Source: JAUWGC01 sp963753055
Lineage (GTDB): Bacteria; Bacteroidota; Bacteroidia; Bacteroidales; B18-G4
Reading direction: 5' to 3'
Length of the DNA stretch: 64,000 nt
Assembly: GCA_963753055.1 (NCBI GenBank)
Contig: CAVWAP010000009.1
Coordinates: 186,001-250,000 of the forward strand
Shown here piece after piece: positions 53,314 through 61,378 of the stretch. Both the position numbers and the translations under genes were made by a program. How positions within the stretch are numbered: position 1 is the first letter of the stretch; every line of letters begins with the position of its first letter. The notes beneath the pieces were generated by a model. The model did no database searches. It worked only from the letters and a program-made list of their open reading frames with translations, and was not told where the DNA came from.

Positions 53314-54336
53314 GTGAAAGACAAGATCAATCAGCTTAAGGAAGCCATAAACGCCCGGGTATTGTCAACCAGGGAAGATCTGGAAGCTTTCAGGATTGAA
53401 TTCCTAAGTAAGAAAGGCTCAATCCCGGATTTGTTTGCTGATTTCAAGAATGTGCCGCATGAACACCGGAAGGAGATCGGACAGCTGATCAATGAGCTTA
53501 AGACACGCGCCCAGGATATTATAAACGAAGCTAGGGAGAAACTGGAATCAGGCCGGCAGGCAAGCACGACAGATATAGATCTGACCAGGCCTGGCAATGA
53601 ATTCCAGTTAGGCTCAAGACACCCGATATCTATTGTCCGTAATAAGATCATTGATATCTTTGCCCGCATTGGATATACAATCTCCGAGGGCCCGGAGATT
53701 GAGGATGACTGGCATAATTTCTCTGCCCTTAACTTTCCTCCCGATCATCCGGCCCGTGATATGCAGGATACCTTCTTCATTGAAATGAATCCTGAAATCC
53801 TATTGCGTACACATACATCTTCTGTGCAGGTAAGGGTGATGGAAAATACCAAACCACCTATCCGGACCATCTCCCCGGGTAGGGTTTTCAGGAATGAAGC
53901 CATATCAGCCAGGTCACATTGTATCTTCCACCAGGTTGAAGGGCTTTATGTAGACAAAGGTGTTTCTTTTGCAGACCTGAAACAGACCCTGTATTATTTC
54001 GCTAAGGAGCTCCTTGGTGAAGACACACAGATCCGCTTCAGGCCTTCCTTCTTTCCTTTCACTGAGCCTTCAGCTGAGATGGATGTCTCATGCAATATCT
54101 GTAATGGAGAAGGATGTAATGTTTGTAAATATACTGGCTGGCTGGAGATCCTGGGTTGTGGCATGGTTGACCCCCAGGTATTGGATGACTGCGGCATCGA
54201 CAGCAAGAAGTACACTGGCTTTGCCTTTGGTATGGGCATAGAACGTGTTGCCATGATGCTTTACCAGATCAGGGATATCCGCTTATATTTCGAAAATGAC
54301 CTCCGCTTCCTGAAACAGTTCGACGGGATTATATAA
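53314..54336 (+). CDS. pheS: Phenylalanyl-tRNA synthetase alpha subunit
   Basis: 340 aa, cytoplasmic class II synthetase subunit that activates Phe and charges tRNA-Phe with PheT. N-terminal coiled coil (about 1-85), then the catalytic core with RHPISIVRNKIIDIF, motif 2 (ISPGRVFRNEAISARSHCIFHQVEG) and motif 3 (GFAFGMGIERVAMMLY). A Cys pair-rich insertion SCNICNGEGCNVC resembles a small zinc-binding knuckle. The start is GTG at 53314, since no in-frame ATG precedes the conserved N-terminus. pheT is not adjacent, which is usual in Bacteroidetes. Confidence 0.95.
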   Translation: MKDKINQLKEAINARVLSTREDLEAFRIEFLSKKGSIPDLFADFKNVPHEHRKEIGQLINELKTRAQDIINEAREKLESGRQASTTDIDLTRPGNEFQLGSRHPISIVRNKIIDIFARIGYTISEGPEIEDDWHNFSALNFPPDHPARDMQDTFFIEMNPEILLRTHTSSVQVRVMENTKPPIRTISPGRVFRNEAISARSHCIFHQVEGLYVDKGVSFADLKQTLYYFAKELLGEDTQIRFRPSFFPFTEPSAEMDVSCNICNGEGCNVCKYTGWLEILGCGMVDPQVLDDCGIDSKKYTGFAFGMGIERVAMMLYQIRDIRLYFENDLRFLKQFDGII

Positions 54337-54342
54337 TACCAT

Positions 54343-54376
54343 AAAAAAAACGGCAGCTGGTTTTCACCGACTGCCG
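54343..54376 (-). terminator. Rho-independent terminator for the SnoaL-like gene
   Basis: Stem CGGCAG/CTGCCG extended by TGGT/ACCG past one mismatch (54351-54376). Eight As at 54343-54350 on the plus strand give a U-tract only for the minus-strand transcript. Confidence 0.8.
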
Positions 54377-54406
54377 ACACACTTTGGATCGATTTATATG
54401 ATTGAG

Positions 54407-54919
54407 CTAATGCGTCATTTCTTTATCGATTTCCACTTCAATGGGAACCGAAAGATGTCCCTGAACTATTTTCCAGTTACCTTCTTGTTTTTGTAATACA
54501 CCGGTTGAACGTATCCCCTCAAAGCTCATGGCTTCTCCGTTATAAATAAAGTTATAGTTCAAAATCTGTGAATACCAAGCCGTCCGGCCATCCAAGTCAG
54601 TATGGATCTTCTGGTCTGTGATTGATATCAATACACTCTCAAAGGATCCGAATTGCTTCTGTACGGCTTTTTTGATCTGCTCCCAGCCAACATAATTCTC
54701 ATCACTGTCGGTGCCGATCAGGATGATATCTTCATTATTGGACCAGACTTCTTCTATCATCAAAATATCTTCATTTTCGCGGGCAATGGTATATTTCTCC
54801 AATACTGTGCGTATAGCTGAAAGGTCTTTCTCTGGATTATATTTAGCCTCTTCGGGGCAATTGCAAAACTGTAAAGCTAAAATCGGCAGGAGTAGCAAGA
54901 GCAAGATTGTTTTTTTCAT
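54407..54919 (-). CDS. Exported SnoaL/DUF4440-like protein
   Basis: 170 aa. An N-terminal hydrophobic signal (MKKTILLLLLLPILALQFC) with Cys residues at 19 and 21 may be a non-standard lipoprotein signal. The mature part follows the NTF2-like pattern: AIRTVLEKYTIARENEDILMIEEVWSNNEDIILIGTD, then GWEQIKKAVQKQF and a C-terminal RSTGVLQKQEGNWKIVQGHLS. Such domains form ligand-binding cones; some are isomerases, many are not enzymes. No specific function can be given. Monocistronic with its own terminator. Confidence 0.8.
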   Translation of the reverse strand: MKKTILLLLLLPILALQFCNCPEEAKYNPEKDLSAIRTVLEKYTIARENEDILMIEEVWSNNEDIILIGTDSDENYVGWEQIKKAVQKQFGSFESVLISITDQKIHTDLDGRTAWYSQILNYNFIYNGEAMSFEGIRSTGVLQKQEGNWKIVQGHLSVPIEVEIDKEMTH

Positions 54920-54998
54920 GGCGGGATGCTTTAAGGATTGATGTTATGAAAATACTAAAAAAAACATTCCCATCCAAGCAGGTTTCTATAAAATTGAC

Positions 54999-55046
54999 AT
55001 ATTGCTATATTGTTATACTGTTATACTGCTATATTGCTATATGACA
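54999..55046. repeat. 8-bp tandem repeat upstream of the ATP synthase operon
   Basis: Five consecutive units of ATAYTGYT (54999-55038) plus a partial sixth (ATATGACA). Each unit resembles part of a TAnnTTTG -7 box. It lies 95-135 nt before the atpB start in an otherwise featureless 213-nt gap. Confidence 0.85.
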
Positions 55047-55132
55047 ATTTTTATGGTCAAAACCTTCAAAAATTGCCTAAATATTTGTAAACTTGCACCT
55101 TCAATTTTGTGAAAGAATATAGGTTTTATTAT

Positions 55133-56266
55133 ATGAGGGGTAAGCACATTTTCAAAGTCTTTGGAGTATTCCTTGCCAGTTTAATCTTTACAGGCCTGAT
55201 CAGCCTCAACACTTTTAGTCAGCCCCATAATGACCATGGCACAGGAGAGAATGCCAATGAAAAAGACATGGAGCATATCCAGGAGGAAGATTACAATGCA
55301 GGCAAGAAGATCATAGAGCATATCGTTGATTCTCACGACTGGCATATCCTTAGTTATAAATCTTCTGACGGGCAAGCGCATCATGTAAGCATACCCCTGC
55401 CTATAATCTTAGTCGATGAGGGTAAGCTGGTTACTTTCTGGTCAAGCAAGTTTCATCACGGGCACAGTGCATACAAGGGATATAAGCTTGAAACCGAAGG
55501 TGAGTATAAAGGAAAGATCATCAAAGAAGGTGAACCCATAACATTGCCCACCGACCTGTCCATTACCAAAAACGTTGCTGCGGTAATGATCAGCGCTTTC
55601 TTGATATGCCTGATATTTATCTCTATCGCAAGGACTTATAAAAGACGTGAAGGAGAGGCACCAAAAGGATTGCAGTCTTTCATGGAACCTATTATCATTT
55701 TCATACGTGATGACATTGCAAAGTCATCTATCGGGGAGAAGCATTATACGCGTTATATGCCTTTCCTGCTGACAATATTCTTTTTTATCCTTTTTAACAA
55801 TTTACTGGGACTGGTTCCTATATTCCCTGGTGGTGCCAATGTTACAGGTAACCTGGCAGTAACAGGTGTTATGGCTGTTTTCACCTTTCTGATCACCTCC
55901 TTCAGCGGAAACAGGGCCTACTGGCAACATATTTTCAATCCACCGGATGTCCCCTGGTGGTTAAAGATTCCCATACCACTGATCCCGGTAATTGAACTCA
56001 TGGGTATAATTACCAAACCCTTTGTGTTGATGGTCCGTCTCTTTGCAAACATCACTGCAGGGCATATCATCATCCTGGGTTTTATCAGTCTGATTTTCAT
56101 CTTTGGAAATATGAACATTTACCTTGGTTATGGTGTATCTATCGTATCTGTTTTGTTTTCAGTGTTTATGAGCCTGCTTGAACTGCTTGTTGCATTTATC
56201 CAGGCTTATGTATTTACCTTGTTGTCAGCCCTTTACTTTGGCATGGCAACGGAAGAGCATCATTAG
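55133..56266 (+). CDS. atpB: ATP synthase Fo subunit a
   Basis: 377 aa from ATG 55133; GTG 55109 is an alternative. Residues 1-30 look like a signal peptide (GVFLASLIFTGLISLNTFSQ), then a His/Glu-rich periplasmic region (about 31-125). Five or so membrane helices follow, with the essential Arg302 in MVRLFANITAGH. Subunit a forms the proton half-channels facing the c-ring. The long exported N-terminus is typical of Bacteroidetes. First gene of the atpBEFHAG operon. Confidence 0.94.
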   Translation: MRGKHIFKVFGVFLASLIFTGLISLNTFSQPHNDHGTGENANEKDMEHIQEEDYNAGKKIIEHIVDSHDWHILSYKSSDGQAHHVSIPLPIILVDEGKLVTFWSSKFHHGHSAYKGYKLETEGEYKGKIIKEGEPITLPTDLSITKNVAAVMISAFLICLIFISIARTYKRREGEAPKGLQSFMEPIIIFIRDDIAKSSIGEKHYTRYMPFLLTIFFFILFNNLLGLVPIFPGGANVTGNLAVTGVMAVFTFLITSFSGNRAYWQHIFNPPDVPWWLKIPIPLIPVIELMGIITKPFVLMVRLFANITAGHIIILGFISLIFIFGNMNIYLGYGVSIVSVLFSVFMSLLELLVAFIQAYVFTLLSALYFGMATEEHH

Positions 56267-56297
56267 AATTCTTGTATAATAATCAATATATTGAACT

Positions 56298-56558
56298 ATG
56301 GATTTATTAGCAATTTTATTACAAGTGGTAAGTGAGATGGCCCCATTTGCAAAGCTGGGCGCTGGTTTTGGCGCTGGTATTGCTGTGATGGGTGCTGGCA
56401 TCGGCATCGGTCAGATTGGCCGCGGTGCAGTTGAGTCCATCGCACGTCAACCCGAAGCAGCCGGCGACATCAGGTCGAACATGATTGTTGCTGCCGCCCT
56501 GATTGAAGGGGTTGCATTCTTTGCCATTGTTGTTTGTCTTTTGATAGTATTTCTATAA
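56298..56558 (+). CDS. atpE: ATP synthase Fo subunit c
   Basis: 86 aa, two transmembrane helices joined by the polar loop ARQPEA. Helix 2 carries the ion-binding Glu70 (AALIEGVAFF). The sodium-type signature (Gln on helix 1 at the GxGxGQ position and Ser after the Glu) is not present: the residues there are Ile and Gly. Proton coupling is therefore expected (inference from motif). Several copies form the rotor ring. A strong hairpin separates it from atpF. Confidence 0.95.
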   Translation: MDLLAILLQVVSEMAPFAKLGAGFGAGIAVMGAGIGIGQIGRGAVESIARQPEAAGDIRSNMIVAAALIEGVAFFAIVVCLLIVFL

Positions 56559-56569
56559 GACAAACGGGT

Positions 56570-56602
56570 CTTTACACCTTAACGGTTGGTTAAGGTGTAA
56601 AG
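56570..56602 (+). promoter_or_regulatory. Perfect 14-bp hairpin between atpE and atpF
   Basis: Arms 56570-56583 and 56589-56602 (CTTTACACCTTAAC and complement) with a GGTTG loop. No T-tract follows, so it is more likely an RNA-stability or processing element, or a partial attenuator, than a full terminator. Confidence 0.7.
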
Positions 56603-56635
56603 GCTTTATTATGAATAAAAAGTAATATACATCAT

Positions 56636-57130
56636 ATGGAACTAGTACAGCCCGGTATAGGATTGATCTTCTGGATGGCACTGGTATTTGGTATCCTGAT
56701 CTTCGTTCTGGGGAAATTTGCCTGGAAGCCTATTCTGAAAAGTCTTCACGAACGCGAAAATGCCATCGAGAAATCAATTAAAGCAGCTGAAATAGCAAAG
56801 GGAGAGATGGAAAAGCTGAAGTTTGATAATGAACAGTTGTTGAAACAAGCCAAGGAAGAACGAGATGATATCCTTCGTGAAGGCAGGAAAGTAAAGGATA
56901 AGATCATTGAAGATGCCAGGTCAAGAGCTAGCCAGGAGGCCGACAAGATCGTGGAAAGCGCCAAGGAACGCATTGAATATGAAAAACTGGCAGCTATGAC
57001 CGACCTGAAGAACCAGATCGCTGAGATCTCTATCGAAATAGCCGAAAAGATCCTCAAAGAGGAACTCAGCAGCGACAGCAAGCAAAAAGATTATATTGAA
57101 AAGCTCATCGGTAAAGCCAAACTCAACTAG
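56636..57130 (+). CDS. atpF: ATP synthase Fo subunit b
   Basis: 164 aa. One N-terminal membrane helix (IGLIFWMALVFGILIFVLGKFAWKP, split by Gly) followed by a long charged helix with repeated Ala/Glu/Lys heptads that forms the peripheral stalk dimer and binds the delta subunit. The FAWKPI-like motif after the helix is characteristic. It is 5 nt upstream of atpH. Confidence 0.94.
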   Translation: MELVQPGIGLIFWMALVFGILIFVLGKFAWKPILKSLHERENAIEKSIKAAEIAKGEMEKLKFDNEQLLKQAKEERDDILREGRKVKDKIIEDARSRASQEADKIVESAKERIEYEKLAAMTDLKNQIAEISIEIAEKILKEELSSDSKQKDYIEKLIGKAKLN

Positions 57131-57134
57131 TTAG

Positions 57135-57695
57135 ATGAAAAAGACAAGCATACTATCCAAAAGATATGCGAAGGCCCTTTTTGGTCTTGCCCTGGAGATG
57201 GATATCCTGGAACAGGTTCTTAAGGATATGCAGCTGGTATATGATGTCTATACAGAAAACAAAGACTTCCGGCTTGTACTTGATGCCCCGGTTAACCCTG
57301 ATAAAAAAAGAGCGATCTTTAAAAGCCTGTTTGAAAAACGGGTAAATGAAATCACCTTCAAGTACTTATTGATCATCCTGAGGAAAAGGAGAGAATCATA
57401 CCTTGGTACCATCGGAGAAGAATTTGTAAACCTTTACAAGAATTTCAAGAATATTATTACTGTCCACCTGCAAACGGCTGCTGCAATAGATAAGTCGATC
57501 AGGGAAAAAGTAATAGACTTGCTTGAAGGACAGACAAAAGGGGAAATTGAACTGAATGAAGTAGTTAAAAAAGAAATCATCGGTGGGTTTATTCTCACTT
57601 ATGATGACAAGAAATATGATGACAGCATCAAAACACAGTTGCAGTTGATAAAACGTGATGTTGCTGACTTCAATCTTTACGTTAAAGGATTTTAG
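57135..57695 (+). CDS. atpH: ATP synthase F1 subunit delta
   Basis: 186 aa. The N-terminal helical bundle starts with SKRYAKALFGLALEMD, and the C-terminal domain contains the conserved GGFILTYDDKKYDDSIKTQL segment typical of delta/OSCP. It links the b-dimer stalk to the top of F1. Spacing of 4 nt from atpF and 21 nt to atpA supports one operon. Confidence 0.93.
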   Translation: MKKTSILSKRYAKALFGLALEMDILEQVLKDMQLVYDVYTENKDFRLVLDAPVNPDKKRAIFKSLFEKRVNEITFKYLLIILRKRRESYLGTIGEEFVNLYKNFKNIITVHLQTAAAIDKSIREKVIDLLEGQTKGEIELNEVVKKEIIGGFILTYDDKKYDDSIKTQLQLIKRDVADFNLYVKGF

Positions 57696-57716
57696 AATTT
57701 TAATAATAGATATATT

Positions 57717-59303
57717 ATGGCAGAAATTAAACCAGCAGAGGTTTCGGCTATCCTGAGAAAAGAGATCTCAGGCTTTGAGCACAAAGCAGAACTGGAAGAA
57801 GTAGGGACAGTGCTTGAAGTTGGTGACGGTATTGCGCGTATTTATGGCATGGGCAATGTGGAAGCAGGAGAGCTGATTGAATTTGAAAAAAATGGTTTGA
57901 AAGGCATTGTACTGAACCTTGAACAGGATAATGTCGGGGTTGTATTGCTTGGCGAATCCACTGAAATCCGTGAAGGGGATATTGTAAAGCGTACAGGTAA
58001 TATCTCCTCTATCGAGGTCAGCGAAGGAATGCTGGGCAGGGTCATCAACACTCTGGGAGAGCCTATCGATGGTAAAGGAGAGATCAAAGGGGAGAAATTT
58101 CACATGCCCCTGGAAAGAAAAGCCCCTGGTGTAATCTACCGTCAGCCGGTGAATGAGCCATTGCAGACAGGTATTAAAGCTATCGATGCCATGATCCCTA
58201 TTGGACGCGGACAGCGTGAGCTCATTATTGGTGACAGACAGACGGGAAAGACTGCTATTGCCATAGATGCTATTATCAACCAGAAGGAATTTTATGATAA
58301 GGGTGAACCAGTGTTCTGTATTTATGTGGCCGTCGGACAGAAAGGATCATCTGTCGCCAACATGGTAAAAACACTTGAGACCCATGGTGCTATGCCTTAT
58401 ACTATCGTTATATGTGCAACGGCCTCCGAACCTGCAGCCATGCAATTCTACGCTCCCTTCGCCGGGGCCTCTATCGGTGAATACTTCCGTGATACCGGCC
58501 GGCCGGCCCTGGTGATCTATGATGACCTTTCCAAGCAAGCAGTGGCGTATCGTGAAGTATCATTGCTGCTGAGAAGACCCCCTGGACGTGAAGCCTACCC
58601 TGGCGATGTCTTTTACCTCCACTCAAGACTGCTGGAAAGAGCTGCAAGGGTGATCTCATCAGATGATGTGGCGAAGAAAATGAATGACCTTCCTGATTGC
58701 CTGGAAGGGCATGTTAAAGGAGGTGGCTCGCTTACTGCGCTGCCTATCATTGAAACCCAGGCAGGTGACGTCTCAGCTTATATCCCAACCAATGTGATCT
58801 CAATTACTGATGGACAGATATTCCTGGAGACTAACCTGTTTAACGCAGGTGTCAAGCCGGCTATCAATGTTGGTATATCCGTTTCACGTGTGGGAGGAAA
58901 TGCACAGATAAAAGCAATGAAAAAGATCGCAGGTACCCTGAAACTTGACCAGGCTCAGTTCCGTGAACTGGAAGCCTTCGCCAAGTTTGGATCTGACCTC
59001 GATGCCGCAACGATGGCCGTCCTTGAAAAAGGACGTCGTAACGTGGAAATCCTGAAGCAACTTCAATACTCACCGATGCGTGTTGAGCACCAGATCGCCA
59101 TTATCTACTGTGGGACCAAGGGATTGTTGAAAAAAGTCCCAGTGAGCAGCGTAAGGGATTTTGAGCTCGAGTTTTTGAATTTCATGGATGAGAACCATGA
59201 GAAAACGCTGGAGGAACTGAGGGAAGGAAAGCTTACCGATGAGACTATTAAGATCCTGGAAGTAGCTGCCGCTAACATTGCAAAGAAATACCAAAAGGAA
59301 TAA
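57717..59303 (+). CDS. atpA: ATP synthase F1 subunit alpha
   Basis: 528 aa, full length. Walker A GDRQTGKT (172-179), LVIYDDLSKQAVAYR Walker B region, and ALPIIETQAGDVSAYIPTNVISITDGQIFLE are all conserved. It forms the hexamer with beta and holds the regulatory nucleotide sites. The catalytic beta subunit gene is not in this cluster. It precedes atpG by 3 nt. Confidence 0.97.
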   Translation: MAEIKPAEVSAILRKEISGFEHKAELEEVGTVLEVGDGIARIYGMGNVEAGELIEFEKNGLKGIVLNLEQDNVGVVLLGESTEIREGDIVKRTGNISSIEVSEGMLGRVINTLGEPIDGKGEIKGEKFHMPLERKAPGVIYRQPVNEPLQTGIKAIDAMIPIGRGQRELIIGDRQTGKTAIAIDAIINQKEFYDKGEPVFCIYVAVGQKGSSVANMVKTLETHGAMPYTIVICATASEPAAMQFYAPFAGASIGEYFRDTGRPALVIYDDLSKQAVAYREVSLLLRRPPGREAYPGDVFYLHSRLLERAARVISSDDVAKKMNDLPDCLEGHVKGGGSLTALPIIETQAGDVSAYIPTNVISITDGQIFLETNLFNAGVKPAINVGISVSRVGGNAQIKAMKKIAGTLKLDQAQFRELEAFAKFGSDLDAATMAVLEKGRRNVEILKQLQYSPMRVEHQIAIIYCGTKGLLKKVPVSSVRDFELEFLNFMDENHEKTLEELREGKLTDETIKILEVAAANIAKKYQKE

Positions 59304-59306
59304 CAT

Positions 59307-60197
59307 ATGCTAAGCTTAAAGGAAGTCAGAATACGGATCGACTCGGTCAATTCGACCATGCAGATCACCAGTGCTATGAAACTGGTTGCTGCCTCCAAGC
59401 TCAGGCGGGCTCAACAGTCTATCCTTAAGCTCAGGCCCTTTGCTTCCAGGCTTACCCATATGCTTCAGGATATCAGCAGCAGCATTGAGCTCGATAGTGA
59501 TGATGCCGTTTTCACTAAAGAAAGAGAAATAAAGAAGGTGTTGCTGGTAGTGATCACATCCAACCGTGGATTGTGCGGTGCCTTTAACGCCAATATCATC
59601 AAGAAAACAAGCCAGGTCATCGCTGAGAAGTATCAGCAGCAAAAGGACCAGGGCAACCTGCATCTCTATTGCATTGGGAAAAAGGCTTATGAGCATTTCC
59701 AAAGGCGGAAATACCAGATTGACGAATACAATCTACAGATCTATGACGAGCTTACCTATAACAATGTGGTCCCAATGGCAGAAGGGCTGATGAATGATTT
59801 CGCAGAAGGCAAATACGATTGCATTGAGATCATTTATAACCAGTTTAAGAATGCTGCCATGCAGATTATTCAGAATGAGCCCTATCTCCCTATTAAAATG
59901 GCCGAGGTTGAAGGCGAAGATAAAGCATCTAACAGTATAGATTATATCTTTGAACCTCAGAAAGAAGAGATATTCAAGGAGCTTCTGCCAAAGTCATTGA
60001 AAGTACAACTTTATAAAGCTATTCTCGACTCTTTTGCATCCGAACATGGTGCCAGGATGACCTCCATGCATAAAGCAACTGATAATGCCCAGGAATTATT
60101 GAAAGACCTGAGGTTGTTATATAATAAAGCCCGTCAGGCTTCTATCACCAATGAGTTAATTGAAATAGTCAGCGGTGCCAATGCACTCAATGAATAA
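59307..60197 (+). CDS. atpG: ATP synthase F1 subunit gamma
   Basis: 296 aa. N-terminal helix with ITSAMKLVAASKLRRAQ, the central Rossmann-like part with SNRGLCGAFNANI, and a C-terminal helix ending in RQASITNELIEIVSGANAL. It is the rotating shaft inside alpha3-beta3. It is the last atp gene here; ferritin follows 12 nt later and may be co-transcribed. Confidence 0.96.
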   Translation: MLSLKEVRIRIDSVNSTMQITSAMKLVAASKLRRAQQSILKLRPFASRLTHMLQDISSSIELDSDDAVFTKEREIKKVLLVVITSNRGLCGAFNANIIKKTSQVIAEKYQQQKDQGNLHLYCIGKKAYEHFQRRKYQIDEYNLQIYDELTYNNVVPMAEGLMNDFAEGKYDCIEIIYNQFKNAAMQIIQNEPYLPIKMAEVEGEDKASNSIDYIFEPQKEEIFKELLPKSLKVQLYKAILDSFASEHGARMTSMHKATDNAQELLKDLRLLYNKARQASITNELIEIVSGANALNE

Positions 60198-60209
60198 AAC
60201 ATATTAATT

Positions 60210-60728
60210 ATGATATTAAAGACAATTGAAAAAGCAATAAATGAGCAAATCCATGCTGAAGAACATTCTTCAAGGATTTATCTGTCCATGGCTTCATGGT
60301 GCGAAGTAAATGGGTACCCCGGAGCTGCTGCGTTCCTGTATGTACATTCTGATGAAGAAAGGATGCATATGATGAAGCTGATTCGTTACCTTAACGATCG
60401 TGGTGGACATGCCCTCTCAGTGAAACTTGAAGAACCACCAGCAGCCTTTGATTCACTGGAGCACCTCTTCCAGGAAGTCATGAAACATGAGATCTATATC
60501 TCCGGCAGGATCAACAACCTGGTAGGATTATGTATGAAGGAAAGTGATTTCACCACAGCTAACTTCCTGCAGTGGTATGTGACCGAACAGATCGAAGAAG
60601 AAAGCCTTTTCAGCACCATCCTCGACAAGTTCAAGCTTGCCAAAGGCGATAAAGGCGGGTTGTTTCATATCGATAAGGAACTTGAGAATATGGCAGCTGC
60701 TTCCGCAGCTGGTAGCACTGAAGCTTAA
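60210..60728 (+). CDS. ftnA: Non-heme ferritin
   Basis: 172 aa, four-helix iron-storage protein that assembles into a 24-mer. Ferroxidase residues fit the E. coli FtnA numbering: Glu17, Glu50, His53, Glu94, Gln127 and Glu130. Motifs include HAEEHSSRIYLSMASWCEVNGYPGAA and HSDEERMHMMKLIRYLNDRGG. It stores iron and limits Fenton chemistry. The gene lies just after atpG, and its stop codon overlaps the stop of the convergent DUF3109 gene within a palindrome. Confidence 0.94.
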   Translation: MILKTIEKAINEQIHAEEHSSRIYLSMASWCEVNGYPGAAAFLYVHSDEERMHMMKLIRYLNDRGGHALSVKLEEPPAAFDSLEHLFQEVMKHEIYISGRINNLVGLCMKESDFTTANFLQWYVTEQIEEESLFSTILDKFKLAKGDKGGLFHIDKELENMAAASAAGSTEA

Positions 60729-60746
60729 ATCTTCGATTTAAGCTTC
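60720..60746. terminator. Palindrome covering two convergent stop codons
   Basis: GAAGCTTAAATC (60720-60731), TTC loop, and its complement (60735-60746). Both TAA stops (ferritin 60726-28 plus; DUF3109 60725-27 minus) are inside. No T-tract on either side, so it may protect mRNA ends or act as a weak bidirectional terminator. Confidence 0.6.
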
Positions 60747-61276
60747 TCGTACCATCCCATACCATACTTCCGTATCAAAGCATCTTTACAAAATATATAA
60801 AGTGGAACACCCTCTGTATTCCCTTTCTTCAACGCTTTCTTGCAGATTTCCCATTTGTGATAGTTGACAGCTTCACCTTCTTTTAATTGGGATATACGGA
60901 TGGGATACAGATGGCATGAAACGGGCTTTTGGAAATTTATTTCTCCTTCCTGGCAGGCTTTCTCAATCGCACAAAAAGCTATTTCATCCTTAAAATTGGT
61001 GAAAGCACATTCCAGGCCTCTCACTAAAGGCGTAACAAAATCGCCCCTGGCATCGTAGTCAAACACCCCTGTTTCTTCAATCTCCTTTATGCCTCTCTCC
61101 GTCATATATGGTTTGATGTCCTGAATATGATCTTCCAGCTGTGCAATTTCTTCCTCGGTTAAGGGTGCACCTGCGTCACCTTCGACACAGCAGGCCCCTT
61201 TGCACTTTTCCAACGGGCATGCAAAACGCACCAGATACAGGTCATCAGAGACCAGCGTATGATCGACAGGTATCAT
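60725..61276 (-). CDS. DUF3109 family cysteine-rich protein
   Basis: 183 aa from ATG 61276 (MIPVDHTLVSDDLYLVRFACPLEKCKG...). A longer TTG start at 61285 is unlikely because it falls within a perfect -7 box. The Cys pattern (FACPLEKCKGACC, LECAF, FCAIEKAC, VSCHLYPIR, WEIC, IFC) matches DUF3109 and related YkgJ-type metal-cluster proteins, so it probably binds zinc or an Fe-S cluster. Function unknown. Cytoplasmic, no signal peptide. Confidence 0.88.
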   Translation of the reverse strand: MIPVDHTLVSDDLYLVRFACPLEKCKGACCVEGDAGAPLTEEEIAQLEDHIQDIKPYMTERGIKEIEETGVFDYDARGDFVTPLVRGLECAFTNFKDEIAFCAIEKACQEGEINFQKPVSCHLYPIRISQLKEGEAVNYHKWEICKKALKKGNTEGVPLYIFCKDALIRKYGMGWYEKLKSKI

Positions 61277-61282
61277 GCAAAG

Positions 61283-61290
61283 CAAAGATA
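61283..61290 (-). promoter_or_regulatory. Perfect -7 box at the DUF3109 start (likely leaderless mRNA)
   Basis: On the minus strand the sequence reads TATCTTTG followed by CTTTGC and the ATG at 61276. Transcription starting 5-7 nt after the box would begin at or next to the start codon. Confidence 0.5.
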
Positions 61291-61321
61291 GCTTAATCCT
61301 TCAACCAATTATTATTTATGT

Positions 61322-61329
61322 TAATTTTG
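61322..61329 (+). promoter_or_regulatory. Candidate -7 box for ornithine carbamoyltransferase
   Basis: TAATTTTG fits TAnnTTTG 50 nt before the start codon at 61379. It is identical to the box proposed for ptb. The -33 element is not clear. Confidence 0.45.
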
Positions 61330-61378
61330 CATCCGGTTGATGAGAATAAATAATTAATAACCTAACAATCATAAAGAA

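Noticed and set aside
54999..55046. CRISPR or iteron-type replication origin
   Set aside because: The units are 8 bp with no spacers, no adjacent rep or dnaA gene, and only one cluster.
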